A stretch of 64,000 nt of DNA. Origin: Calvatia gigantea. Its lineage: Eukaryota > Basidiomycota > Agaricomycetes > Agaricales > Lycoperdaceae. The notes below the pieces were generated by a model. The model saw only the letters and a list, made by a program, of their open reading frames with translations, made no database searches and was not told where the DNA came from. How positions within the stretch are numbered: position 1 is the stretch's first letter; every line of letters starts with the position of its first letter. The stretch covers positions 1 through 64,000 of the forward strand of contig JACAAK010000012.1 in assembly GCA_025093985.1 (NCBI GenBank), given 5' to 3'. Positions 33,140 to 44,744 of the stretch are shown here, piece by piece. Made by a program: the position numbers and the translations under genes.

Positions 33140-33850
33140 GCATCATATAGGGTACTGGGTCCCACGGGTGCGGGGAAGACTTCGGCAAGTCCTGCTGCTT
33201 TTTTTGATAAGCACGACGGTGGTTATTACACTCCCATTCCCTAGTTTATTGACCACTTAGTCGTTGAAGACTTGATTGGAGACAATGTATCCCTGTCTGC
33301 TCAGACAACTTCCCTCGTTGAATATTTCGTCGAGGTCGAGGGGGAGAGCATAATGCTCGTTGATACCCCAGGCATCGATTCGGTAAAGGATGTATTCGAT
33401 GAAGTAATGCAATGGATGTCGAGAAAGAGACCCCCGTAAGCCGTCAAATACACGCACATCTTTCGTCAAGGTCTCAATCAGCATCCTATAGTATTCGGTC
33501 AATCGACGGGATCATTCTCCTTTACCCTATCGATATAAATCGCTTGGGTACATCCATGGAATGGTACCCCCTGATGTGCGGATTCAATAAAGTTCTGGAC
33601 GTTGACCGCGAATCAAGTTTTCCGTTTCACCGCGTCGTCTTGGCGACTACAATGTGGCCAGAATCATCGGAGGAATGTGCGGCTTTCGTCCCGACAGAAG
33701 TTCTCTTGCTGCAGGCTTGGACACTCTTGGAAAGGCAAGGTATGAAGATACGGCGGGGCAAAAACACTCGAGAATTTGCTATGGAAACTTTGTCCACTAT
33801 CTTAACAGTGCGTTGTCGCCCATCTGCTATTTGGTTGGTGCCTAAGGATT
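33140..33850 (+). pseudogene. AIG1-like P-loop GTPase gene, first of cluster (probably broken)
   Basis: Pieces of a G domain appear in order: P-loop GPTGAGKTS (33157-33185), a switch region VEDLIGDNVSLSAQTTSLVEYF, and G3 IMLVDTPGID (33350-33376). Then come IDGIILLYPIDINRLGTS (about 33505-33555) and VVLATTMWPES (33630-33665). This order is typical of the 'G domain-containing' AIG1/IAN-like proteins expanded in mushrooms and relatives. A stop shortly after the P-loop and frame changes between pieces may be introns, but no clear start is visible. The family's molecular role in fungi is not established. Confidence 0.55.
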
Positions 33851-33888
33851 CCTTAGGAAAACGCTCCGGAAACGAAAGTAATCAGTGC

Positions 33889-34739
33889 ATGGGACCGTCT
33901 GATTGTCGCGTACGTGATCGGGCCCAGAGTATTCAGCTTCCTCACAAAGGTCCCAGAGTTATTGGACTAACACACTCGGGGAAAAGCTCCGTGAGTAGCT
34001 TGATTTGGTTAGGAACAAAACATACATTTACCTTTGTCCTTCGAGTTCATCGCTGCTCTGACAAATGACTTCTCGAGTGTCAACGACTTGCTCTCTCTGG
34101 AAACGGTCTTAGCCCATGAAATTCAAATTAACGGCGAGAACGTTATCTTATTGGACACACCAGGTTTGGGTTACCGGGACGACAGGGAAGCGGTGTTCAA
34201 GGAAATTTCCAGGTGGCTGAAGCATCAAGCCAAGTGAGTCTCGCTGCCGTTTATCCAGTGTGGAAAATTGATTCGATTCAAGGCAAATTGGGAAACCACG
34301 GCTTTTCCTGGACGGCATTGTCCTTACGCACCCGATTGTATTTCCGCGTGCATCTATAGCTCCCACAAAAGAGATGATGTCTCAGACGTTTCTAATTGAT
34401 CAGATAAATGTCTTATTGGGGGGGTTGAAGAACATGCGCGATAAGAAGGACGTCAACGCGTATCAACGCGTTATCCTTGCCACGACTATGTGGGATAGTC
34501 CCGAGGCGGAGATTGAGACTGCGAAGAAAAAAGAGGAAGAAATTCGACGCCAGGATTGGAACATCATGCGTGCCCTGGGGGCATCAATGATGCGTTTCGA
34601 CAACACGGCCAAGTCTGCTCGCCAGGTCGTGCAGTTAATTGTCGAAGTGAAGAAATCGGGTGACACCGTCTACCAGTATCGTAAGATCATGAGAGAACTT
34701 GGGGACCTCGTGAGCACGACGTTCACGCTAGCTTTCTGA
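33889..34739 (+). CDS. AIG1-like P-loop GTPase, second of cluster
   Basis: A likely start at ATG 33889 leads to RVIGLTHSGKSS (P-loop). An intron of about 60 bp follows, then FIAALTNDFSSVNDLL, INGENVILLDTPGLGYRDD (G3) and, after another intron, IDQINVLLGGLKNMRDKKDV. The segment RVILATTMWDSPEAEIETAKKKEEEIR and a C-terminal helix region run to a TGA at 34737-34739. The N-terminus and first intron are uncertain, and the segment before IAPTKE needs splicing. It binds GTP or ATP by inference only. It sits tail to tail with a third family member on the other strand. Confidence 0.6.
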
Positions 34740-34996
34740 AAGCTAATATTCACACAGAAGTCGGATATGAGCCTCCTTCGTGAGGAGGTTCGTAATTTAC
34801 GCAGGGAGTAGGATCCCCTTCGCTGATCCTGGAGGTCGGAGAGTACATTTTAAAGCTGGAAAAGCGTGCTGACGGCACCAGTAGCATCAAAACAAATACG
34901 AGTCAGACTCCATTATCAAACACAAGTATACTCGACGGATGAATCGTTGTCTAGTTGTGCATTACAGAGCTTCCAGAGCCGCCAAAGCGGAACCTA

Positions 34997-36165
34997 TCAC
35001 AGAGTCAGGAAACCGCCGGACCGTGAATTCAAAAAACATACCAGCGGTGATTTTGCCGCTTGAGTCGGCTTAGCAAGGAGCCCAACTTGTTGGAAACCTT
35101 CTTTTCCGCTGTAAGCACTTCCTTCAAGGCTTCCATCCTGCTTCGCGCCGGGGTCTTGAACTATCCCTTGTAATTTCTCTAACAGGCGTTGCTGCTCGAG
35201 GAAGATCTGTTCCATGGTATCAAGCGCTTGCTCGGCGTCGATGTCTACTTCTTCTTCGCCTTCAGGCTCCTCGTGGAATACGCTATCAATAATAGACGGC
35301 AACGGAACGTCTTCGACAGCGCCACCGACGAGCGGGTTCAGAATCTCCCAAGCCGATGAGCCACTCCGTTTATACCGAGCCACAGTCGATCCTCCATCAA
35401 TAAACCGCTTCCAGAAGTCCATCTTCAGTTGTTCCTCACGCATAGCTGCGATATGGTGATCGACTTCGTCCCACATGGTCGTGACGAGAAGAATCCTCTT
35501 TGGTGCATCCTTTTTCCCGACAAGTTTCTCGAAACGGTTGATGTGTGACTGGGTGGCGATGGGCATCCGGTTATCGGTAATGCGATGAAAGAACAGGATG
35601 GCATTGACATTGACTTTAGGCCCACTGTCAAGAAAACGAAAAGCAAACGACCGGTCAATTCCTGCTGGACAGAAAAAAGCTGAGGTCTATTTCACCCGGC
35701 ACTTTGCGCTTTCAACCATTGGGTGAGGAGGTTCAAGACTCTATTCGGGTTCTTGTCTGCAAGATCATATCCGGGAGTGTCAACGAAGATTACAACTTTG
35801 CCATTTGGTAGTCGTTTCTCGTATGTATCAATAGAATCCGTGCAAGCCGTGAGGAGATGTCCGATCTTGACGTTTTGTCCGGTAGCATGAGCAATAAACT
35901 GGGTCAGTCAGCATGAGCCACCATCAATTTAGTCCGGTATATGTACCGAACTTTTCCCGACACCGGATGGCCCTAGTAGCCTTTCGACCTGTAAGTATTC
36001 AGAACGTTACGACAGCTGGAGAGGTGCTTACGCTATGACAAATTTGTCGGCGGATGGGTCAGACTGGACATCAGAGGGTACTTCTTTCGCATGGTTTTGG
36101 TTATTGGTCTCGTCTTGGTGACTTGATAGGCCTCTGAACGACTTCAAGTCCGTGTGAGATCTCAT
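34997..36165 (-). CDS. AIG1-like P-loop GTPase, third of cluster
   Basis: The start at ATG 36165 gives MRSHTDLKSFRGLSS, then DKFVIAVERLLGPSGVGKSS (P-loop), with an intron between FVIA and VERLL and another after GKSS. Next come FIAHATGQNVKIGHLLTACTDSIDTYE, VVIFVDTPGYDLADKNP (G3), AILFFHRITDNRMP and RILLVTTMWDEVDHH. The C-terminal half has an acidic coiled-coil-like region (EPEGEEEVDIDAEQALDTMEQ). It is the most complete of the three related genes. Opposite orientation to its neighbours suggests duplication with inversion, but the paralogues are clearly diverged. Confidence 0.7.
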
Positions 36166-36968
36166 TATCGAGCGAAGAAAATAGCCAATCTAATACCGAG
36201 AAGAGAAAAGTGCTGGCTCGCGTTCGCATCATCAACATGGGACTATGGGGAATTGGAGGTAGGTAAGCTAGCGAGGACGCCGGGATATGACCGACACTGA
36301 CCTTCGGTATATTCTCTTGGTCGTCCGAGTCGTCAGTTGTTCCTTCCGGACGGTGGCATCAGCTGGAAAATCCATCCGATTTGAACCTCACAAACCTTGG
36401 GTATCGATAGTAGCTATGAGGGCGTGAGCTTCTGCGAAATGCGTAAACGAAATTTTACATACGGGGTGTTAGTATTTCTTGCTTTCTCTGAGAAGTTCCC
36501 TTCGCGCTGGTGAAGAACATAAATTTTGAGGCAAGAGCCGCTTGACAACGAAAGAGTCGTTGGCCGGAGGTGCGACAACAGAAGCAAGAGAGGTCTACGG
36601 AACGATTGCTTCGTGAAGCCTCTTAAGTATCCTCATGCCATCCTCACGAAGGTCGCAAGTTGCCCTCAATTTCCGGTTTGGGTCACATTCGGAGTCCAAT
36701 CGGCCTCATGTGGAGACACGTTGGCAGGCCTACGACACGGACGTGACCAGGCTGAGGCATTATGGATTTGGTGGGATATCTGGCATCTGTTGAGCGCTAC
36801 TTATTAGCGTTGAGGTTCAGGCCTAGTGAGAAACCCGTGGAATCTAGCCGGGCTCAACCGAGGCGGACTCTGGAAAACGAGGTCAGACGAGCCGAGTGGA
36901 AGTCGACGCGAACGACACGCCTGAATAAATGAACTTCATGGAGCTCAGTGGATTTCGCACGAGCCATG
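36166..36968. other. Intergenic sequence
   Basis: It has no gene I can support. One frame (36526-36807) begins at TTG and shows no domain. This is upstream sequence of the minus-strand GTPase. Confidence 0.4.
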
Positions 36969-37774
36969 CAGTCATTAACCGGTCAGTGAGACGTGACCAC
37001 TCAGTGAGACACCCGACTTCTATGGGTTTTCCTGGGTTGCGTTTCCGTCCTTCCTCCCCGGACTTTTTGTAAATACGATCTCAGGTGTCTCTAGTTTATG
37101 TTCAACTCATTATAAGGACATTATTTACATTGTTTCCTCTGCAATGTTCGAGATCTTGCAAGAGACTCCTAGATAAGGCGCTGTCCAGTGGTATTGGATG
37201 TTTTTATCCTGAAAAATCTTGCACACAATTATTTTAAAACATTGTTTTATTTAGTTCCCCATATATTTGTGCACAGAAATGCACCCAAACCATGAAGAGA
37301 GTGTCGAAACTTCCTGCTCCTCGAGAGTGATTGATCTGTCCTGTCACATCACAGCGTTCCAAATTTGGAACACCTGTAATAGTTTGTTTACCAGAGAACG
37401 CAGGCCATAGGGACCAAAGCCTAAGTAGGGAGTACTCAAGCGGCAAATTAACCAGTCAAAAATAGCCGGAAACGACCTGGAAGTGGACGGCGAAGAGCAG
37501 GATGTCAAGGATGATTAACATCAGTTGGCCGTGATAGGCTCTTTGGGATGCGTGACGTGACGCGTCTCACTGAGTGGTTTGTGGTGTGATAAGAAATTCT
37601 GCAAGTGATTAGTCGATTTTACCTCTTCCTCTTGATATTTCACTACCAAATTTGTGCAACACATAGTCTACATGGCACTCAAATAGAATATCCAATCATT
37701 TTGGATGAATCCCCTCAATAAATTATTCCGAAGGGGATCACTAATTTACTGCCTCACTGACCGGTTAATGACTG
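36969..37774. mobile_element. 806-bp element with 22-bp perfect terminal inverted repeats
   Basis: 36969-36990 (starting CAGTCATTAACCGG) is exactly complementary to 37753-37774. A second inverted pair lies inside: accactcagtgagac near 36996-37010 and gtctcactgagtggt near 37566-37580. Repeated TCAGTGAG motifs look like transposase-binding sites. There is no long ORF, so it would be non-autonomous. Flanking bases (ccatg and taaaac) show no clear duplication, which leaves the superfamily open. Confidence 0.6.
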
Positions 37775-38440
37775 TAAAACTTTGTAAGCGACTGCTGTTG
37801 TGCATCATGCCGTTTGTGGTAGTCAAAGTAATCCTATGGATGCACCAACACAAGTCCCACCCACTACTCGAAGTCTTCCATCCGATTCCGGCTCGTATAT
37901 ATACCCCGCTGATTCCAAGCGTGGGACGGAGGATCTCTCCTACTCAAACTCTCACATCCTCGTCTGCCATTGCTATATACAATCCATCCAAGCTCATCAA
38001 CATCGTTTGGTAAATGGTCGAAATTGGTGCCCATCCAAACTTGTGAAAGGCGAGAAATCCCTAAACCACACCACGGTGTACTTCAAGCACGAAAAGTGAG
38101 AGTGGCAGCAGCAGCAGAATAACACTCTTACAGCTCATTCTAAGTCTATACGTGAACCTTGCGAGGGGCCAGCCTCAACGTACTTAGCAAGTTTCCACTG
38201 AGTAAATTATAGTACCGTCCCCCGCTAGAGGCTATCTCTGACATTCCTTGCACGCTTGGGTCCCTGTATGCGGTGACACTCCTTGCCACGGAACCCTACA
38301 ACAAATCCTACTGCCCACCCCACTGCGAGGACCGTTAGCTTGAGTGTGTTATATTTTTTTTCCCCTTTCAATCATCGACAATTGTCAATTCAATACCAGC
38401 CATTCTGGCCCTTGGTTAACGACACTCGGGCCTTGCTTTC
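37775..38440. other. Intergenic sequence
   Basis: No gene is called. A TATATATA motif lies near 37894-37905, followed by overlapping short frames without domains. Polypyrimidine stretches near 38350-38370 precede the possible Pmp3-like relic. Confidence 0.35.
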
Positions 38441-38442
38441 AC

Positions 38443-38880
38443 AATGATTCTTGCTAGTAAGTTTAAGGCCTCTCGTTTCTTCTTATAATTGATGAATCTC
38501 GTGCAGCATATAGTCATGCGGTGGGACCACTGTTGAGTTTCTCGCTTGTCCGTTTTACTATGGCTCTATAATCCTGTAGCTAACTGACAATTTTCCACTC
38601 AGAATGATCTTATTCTCACTGCTTCCCTTACGCTGCTGTATCCCATTCTTCCCGGTGAGTCGCATCACTTGGCTTGGTATTCAGAATGTGGATCAGTATG
38701 TCATTTCCCTGTAACCCCCCTAAATGGTTACATTATAGCTGAAAACGCGCCTTTCGTCTGGTACGTGGTTTACTACTGTCAATATGAAGATGTTCTTACA
38801 CCACACACTGTCCAGCATTGTGGTTAGGGCCTCAATGATCTCAATGATGAACGGAGGCTGGAGCGACAAGAGGACCTAGA
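38443..38880 (+). pseudogene. Possible Pmp3-like small membrane protein relic
   Basis: An exon-like piece (about 38603-38657), NDLILTASLTLLYPILPG, followed by a GTGAGT donor, resembles the second helix of Pmp3/UPF0057 proteolipids (…DLLINILLTILGYIPG…). The upstream piece (ATG at 38443) is followed almost at once by a GTAAGT donor. I cannot find the Pro-Pro and Cys-containing first half, and downstream exons (from about 38743) do not look like the family's end. I treat it as a weak, probably decayed match. Confidence 0.25.
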
Positions 38881-39846
38881 CTGCCCAAAGTAGTAGTAGC
38901 TGTTTCTGCTCCAATACATATGGTTCCTTTTGCATTACAAGAGGTCGAGTTCAGACGAGTCAGTATTGCACTACTATTGTAACTTCCAGAGGCTTCGTTT
39001 GAGTTCCAATAAGTGTACACTTTTTGGAATTAAGCCGAACTAGGTGGATGCCCAAAATGGGACCGTCTGAGTTCCGTCAGATTCCGTGCATTTCTCACTG
39101 GGGTTCAGGACGAATTTCTGGAGGTTTGTGGGAAAAATCACGGGGGTTGAAGGGGAATTGACAGTGGGGTTAGGGTCACTCTCTTGAGCTTGTGGCTATG
39201 CCAACTTGTCCCAATTGACAACCGCCAAACCACTTCCGCGGTGGCTGTGTCTGACTTTAATCGAAAAAGGTGCACAACCGTCATCGACTCATCCGTCTGG
39301 AACTCGCCAAAACGATCCCCGGGGCTCCAAAGACATTGAAAAGTAAAACCTCATTCACGCAACGGACAGAGCTGGTCATTTATTCCGTGTACATTTTGGT
39401 TTATTCATCTACCAATATTGCAACATCGGATTTGGTACGTGGTAAATCACACTTGAACACCCTCGCTTATGTTTCTGCATACACTTCTGCATTGTCCACA
39501 GTCCACTAATTTCTCATGTTTGTCAACGTCTCATGTGCTCCTAACTTTTTGATTCCTATCTTCGTCACAAGGCCTTTACACCGCGCTGCCTCCATTGATT
39601 GATATCCCCGCAAAGCTGCTTGTGGGGTATCGGGGGTCGCTTAACCCAGAGGACTGACTGCACGTCAAACCAATGGGCGTGTATTATTGCGCTTTTCGTT
39701 CCACGGGAACTTTAACCCTTTCTCGGGTACGGTGAGGCAGGAGTTCGCTTCTACATACTAGTTGACGTTACGCAGTGTGGTTCAAACCTATATATAATGC
39801 TTTCCTTGGAGTCCTAGATGGGCGAGCCCACCATTCCACACCCAGG
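38881..39846. other. Intergenic sequence and MFS promoter
   Basis: No gene is called. An 80-codon frame (39270-39509) has no domain. Poly-pyrimidine runs and a TATATATAA motif (39788-39797) occur before the permease start. Confidence 0.4.
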
Positions 39847-42404
39847 ATGTCTGTCAGCGAGGTAGCTTCCCCAGTGGACGAGAAACGGCGATCCGACTCT
39901 TCTCATGTCGAGACCGCGAGCTCTGGATTGAAGTCGGATGCCAATGACTTCGGTGGGGATTCGTCTCTCCCTCCGCCACCCAATTTATCGCCTGAAGAAG
40001 AGAAACGATTGTGGAGGAAAATTGACATGAGGTTAATGCCCATCCTCTCAGTCATGTATCTCATGTCTTTCCTGGATCGAGGTAAGGGAGCAGTTGGTCA
40101 CCACAACATCACCACTTACGGCGCGCTTTTTAGGGAACATCGGTATTGCCGCACCTCCTCCGTTGAAGCTTATTATCTAACCTTGCGGTTCAGGTAACGC
40201 TCGGCTACAAGGATTACAAACCCAACTGCATTTAACAGGTACACAATACAACATCGCATTGGTACGTCTATAATCCCAAGTGAAAATTTATGGTGATCTC
40301 AAACACGACCTTATTAGACGATGTACTTTATTGTGGGTATGCCATTTTTGGTGCCTCAACTTGGTCTTAGACTTTTCGTAGCCCTACTGCATTTTTGAAT
40401 GTCCCGCAAAGTACACCCATTCTCACCCTCCCACAACCTAGGCACTGATCTTAGGTTATAGTTTAGTATTGAAACGGTTCAAACCATCGCGGTAAGCTTA
40501 TCCCTTATCTATTCGTTACAATAACCAATCGAGGTCCAATGGTCAGATGGCTTCCGGGGATCACGGTAAGGCAAAGGCTTGCATTTTTGTACCGAGGCCC
40601 CAACTTATGGCTGGGTTCTAATCAGCTTCTGTGGGGTGTCATAATGTACGTGTGCATAGGGAAAGTTCCGCGGGCGGCGGGTTCACTGACACAAAAATAA
40701 CTAGGACTCTCATGGGCTTGGTAAAAAAGTGAGTAGCCGACGCTTTTGTCGTTGCCTCCTCAACCCTGACCGGTTAATGCAGCTACCCTCAACTCGTTGG
40801 CACTCGTGTCTGCCTTGGAGTTGCAGAAGCTGGTTTGTTCCCAGGTGTCGTCTACTAGTATGTGTGCTGCCAAGGCCCTTGTCTTGATTATCGATTGACG
40901 TGTACGTCGCATCTGAAGCTTGTCGATATGGTACCCACGTCACATGCTTCAATTCCGTATTGGTCTCTTCTTCGGCGCTGCATCCCTAGCAGGTGCTTTC
41001 TCAGGCCTACTGGCATATGGCATCAGCTTCATGAGCGGGACGCGGGGTCTGTTGGGATGGTCATGGATCTTTGTATGTACTGATTCTCAGCGCAAAAGTC
41101 AGATTCTAAGATATCCTTAGATTCTTGAGGGCATCGCGACTGTTGTTGTTGGTCTAGTCGCTTTCCTTGGTAAGTTACGTGGGCTTCTTTAGATCAGATA
41201 TCGCATATGTCATTCATCCTTGATGCTCCAGTCTTAGTCGACTTCCCCGCTACTGCAAAATTTCTAACCCTGGAAGAACGTGCATTCGTAATCTGGCGTA
41301 AAAGTGAGTGTTCTCCAGATTCAACATGTCGGGGAGTTAATCGCTTCCCCAAGAATACGACAATTCGTCTGTTGGAGAAGAGGAACACTTTGAAAAGCGA
41401 CATTTCTGGGCCGCCGTACTTGACTGGCAAGTTTGGTTGCACATTCTGATTTATATGTCCCTCATCGCTCCCCGTAAGTCTCCTTAAAGAACTGAGTTCC
41501 ACTGATTTGGGACTGAGCCTCTTTTCCCAGTATATGGAATCACCCTGTTCCTTCCGTAAGTCTCCCTAGCTTCGTACCCCGACACTGATGAGAATTTCTC
41601 CCAAGGACGATTATCAATGCGTGAGTGTTCACGAAGTTCGCCGTTCGTCACCACTAATGTGGTGCAAAGATTTGGTTACCCTCCAGCTATCAGTCAACTA
41701 CTTACCGTTCCTCCATACGTCGCTGCAAGTAAGTTACCCACCGCACAAACCGCTTTAAAGCCATACTGACGATCCATAAGCAATTATCCTCTACACATTC
41801 GCCTTCTATTCCGATAAGATGAAAATGCGCTCTCCCTTTATCCTCGCGGGCCTTACTCTTTGTCTTATCGGCTTCTCTATCAACATTTCTAATGCTTCTC
41901 ACGGGGTGAAGTACTTTGGAACTTTCTTCGTGGTTGCGGGTAGTTATGCGGGCTTCCCTGGTGTAGTAGCATGGTAAGCAGGCTCGTTTTGCCTTTGAAA
42001 CCGTCTTCACCATTCTCTTCAAGGCTCGGAAACAACCTTGCAGGACAGTATAAACGCGGAATTGGTATGGCAATGCACATCGGCATCGGAAATTTCAGCG
42101 GAGCAATCGCAGCGAATATCTATCGCTCACGAGACAGTCCTAGGTTCCTGGTTGGGCGTACGTACTCCGTTCCTCTATCCCCACAATTATTCAAAACGAA
42201 CGTGTGATAGATGGAGTCGAACTTATGTTTGTGGGGATTGGTTTCATTTGTGTCCCCGTGGCAGTAATATCCTATCTGCGGATCAACAAAAAGCGAGACG
42301 AGTTGCAACGGCAAGCGATTGAAAAGGGGGAAAAGAGCAAATATACACCACAGCAGCTACGCCAACTGGGTGATCGGGCCCCGGATTTCAGATATACGAT
42401 CTAA
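39847..42404 (+). CDS. MFS permease, anion:cation symporter (Dal5/allantoate-like)
   Basis: A multi-exon gene starts at MSVSEVASPVDEKRR, after a GTG-started upstream frame that I exclude. The cytosolic N-terminus is followed by EKRLWRKIDMRLMPILSVMYLMSFLDRG|NIGNARLQGL, the typical first helix of this family. Then come QYNIAL, PYCIFECPANLVLKRFKPS|RWLP, GLVKNYPQLVGTRVCLGVAEAGLFPGVVYYLSIWYPR (motif around helices 4-5), YGISFMSGTRGLLGWSWIFILEG, the central loop with HFWAAVLDWQVWLHILIYMS, and later helices to KSKYTPQQLRQLGDRAPDFRYTI. All introns are 45-70 bp and the splices keep frame. Substrates in the family include allantoate, nicotinate, biotin and other carboxylates; the actual one is unknown. 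Confidence 0.85.
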
Positions 42405-42954
42405 ATGTAAAACGAATCATAACCATGTCAGCCGTTCCATCCCCAAAAATACTTGCGATCAGCAAGAAACGGGCACATGATACAGTCAGTTGAAGGTGCC
42501 CTATTTCCTCCCCTTGCCGATTGTTTCGCGTGACTCCAACCCTTGTTCTCACGGAAATCTCCCTCGGAGTCGTGCACGTTGTTGTTGGGGAATCGGCCGT
42601 GGAATTGCGGTCGATGTCGTTCACTTGGTTTGCTGGGGGTATCACTTGCCAAGTTTGAAGTTCCAGGCGGTCAATCGATATGTGCATCACCGACACGGTG
42701 ACGGACTTGGCCTTGCGGTCATAAGCATATCTGACAGACCTTATGCCGGCCTCAACTGACATTAGCCGCATGGGGAAGTTCTGCCGCTGTCTAACCCAGG
42801 ATCGTCGATTTGTGGGAGATATCCTTGAATGCGTGGACACCAGCCATTGAATTAGGGGACCCACAACGATACATTAACTGCTTAGTTTTTACACGCCACA
42901 TTCAAGAACGAACTCACAGACCCAAATCCTTTCAGACCACTTGCAGCACCCATA
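42405..42954. other. Spacer between permease and oxygenase
   Basis: It contains a minus-strand open frame (42864-42388, 158 codons) without recognisable domain or fungal-protein character, which I do not call a gene. The final 60 bp are the short leader of the oxygenase gene. Confidence 0.4.
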
Positions 42955-44370
42955 ATGGATTCACACCCCCTTCGTCAACTTCGTGAGGCTCTCGCTGCTC
43001 AGGAGAGATGGCATGAACCCTGGACGTCCGGTACCGTCGACCTCTTAGGACCTGCTTCGACTTTGTTCTTCAAATGCAAAGACGGATCTTCGCGGTAATT
43101 ACGTGTGAACATCCTTCTTATTGTCAACTTTCGTTAACGTTGCGTATCCTAGGCATATCGAGTTGGCATCGACAAAGGAGGCAGACGTTGAAGCGCTGAT
43201 CGATGCATGCTTGCCAGCTACGTTTGGTCGGGGCCCAGAGAATATTCTTGACGAAAGGTACCGCAAGGCTTGGAAACTTGATGCAGACAGCTTCTCGTGG
43301 CTGTTCAATCCCGATTCCGCACGATTTGTTGCAGAACTCGCACGAGGGCTATGCCCCTGGGACAGTCTGGATAGGGGTATTCGAATTGAGCCTTATAAGC
43401 TCAATGTTTACGGTGAGACTGCTGCTTTCTCTGATTGAAGGTTTCTGACAGTTCCACAGGTAAGGGAGGTTTCTTCAAAGCTCATAGAGACACTCCTCAC
43501 GCGGAAGATATGTTTGGGTCTCTTGTCTTCATTCCCCCCATTCAACACCAGGGCGGAAATCTCATCCTTCGTCATCGTGGACGTGAACTCAAATTTGACG
43601 CATCGCCTTCCTCCAAAGACACTCCTGGGACAGCTTCTGCACCCTATGTGGCTTTTTACGGTGACGTGGAGCACGAGGTGCTGGAGGTAACTTCTGGATA
43701 TCGTGTTACGATTACGTTCAACCTCTTCTACGATTCCACAAGGACTTCCCCCATCGTACCAACCTCTCGATCCAGGATTCCGGAAAACCCCCTCATCGTG
43801 ACCTTACGAGAGCACCTCCGCGATCCAGCCTTCATCCGTGCGCATAAGTTCTTGGGCTTTGGTCTTGAGTACACCTATCCAAAACGTGCGGATGAATATG
43901 ACTCCGGCCTCACCCGCTGCCTCAAGGGACCAGATGCTTTCTTGCATCGGGTTCTTTCCGATCTTGGCCTTAAACCCAAACTTAGATTTCTATACCGGTC
44001 GGAATATGGCTCTTGTGACTTCTGGGTTATGCGGGAGAATATCGTTGACGGACGACAGCAGAACGAGGCTTCTGACGAAACCGAACTCGATTATCTCTTG
44101 GAAGATGCCGAGAGCAGCATCGTATGGGCAAACAGAAAGTCTGAGGAAGATATCAAGAATTCTCCGGTTTCCTACCGTCACCCTTGGATCTGTTCTTATT
44201 TTGGCGACGTCAAGCGTTATCGGTCTCGCACAATTCTCGTTGACTGGGTAACTAACCCCAGTGATAATCTTGTTGGAAGGACTATGTGGGTTGAGTTGGG
44301 TAACGAGCCTGCACATGAAATTTATTACTACGCAGTTTGTATCATTGTCGATGTTAGCGCAGTCGCTTAA
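42955..44370 (+). CDS. 2-oxoglutarate/Fe(II)-dependent oxygenase-like protein
   Basis: The exons are 42955-43094, 43153-43412 and 43460-44370, giving 436 residues. After an N-terminal domain (MDSHPLRQLREALAAQ; DACLPATFGRGPENILDERYRKAWKLD) the catalytic core shows YKLNVYGKGGFFKAHRDTPH (HxD iron ligands). It then has MFGSLVFIPP, GGNLILRHRG, the distal His in FYGDVEHEV and the 2-oxoglutarate-binding Arg in SGYRVTITFNL. This is the arrangement of prolyl-4-hydroxylase-type fungal enzymes. The C-terminal 150 residues are variable and may bind a substrate. The substrate is unknown. All splice sites are canonical. Confidence 0.8.
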
Positions 44371-44744
44371 CCTCGGTCGGTGTGCCGAAGTCATCGATGC
44401 GTAAGCGGTGGGCCGCAACAGTCCCTCCATTACAATCAACATTACCCCTCATGTTATGACGCATACTTATGTACTTTAGCGGGTAACATTCCCTCATGGA
44501 AAGGATAGCCGAGAACCGAGCCGAGAACTATGCATGTTTGTCATGAAACATTCTTGGAGGTTACGTTTAAGTTACGCCCTTCTCGTTCCGATGGGTGATG
44601 GACTCAAGATGGGCCGTTAATGACCCGTCCATTGTCTTATGTCCAAGGAAGTTTGCGGCCTTTCAGTATTGCCGATCGTACCCTTAAAGAAGAACGAGGT
44701 AGACAAGAAGCGAGACATACTCATGGTCCAGTCCATGCTCACTT
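44371..44744. other. Intergenic sequence between convergent genes
   Basis: This is the space between the ends of the oxygenase (plus) and GDSL esterase (minus) genes. No ORF or element is seen. Confidence 0.4.

Noticed and set aside
42388..42864. 158-codon minus-strand frame between the permease and the oxygenase
   Set aside because: Composition is mixed, with no domain, and it overlaps the promoter and terminator space of flanking genes; it is probably chance.
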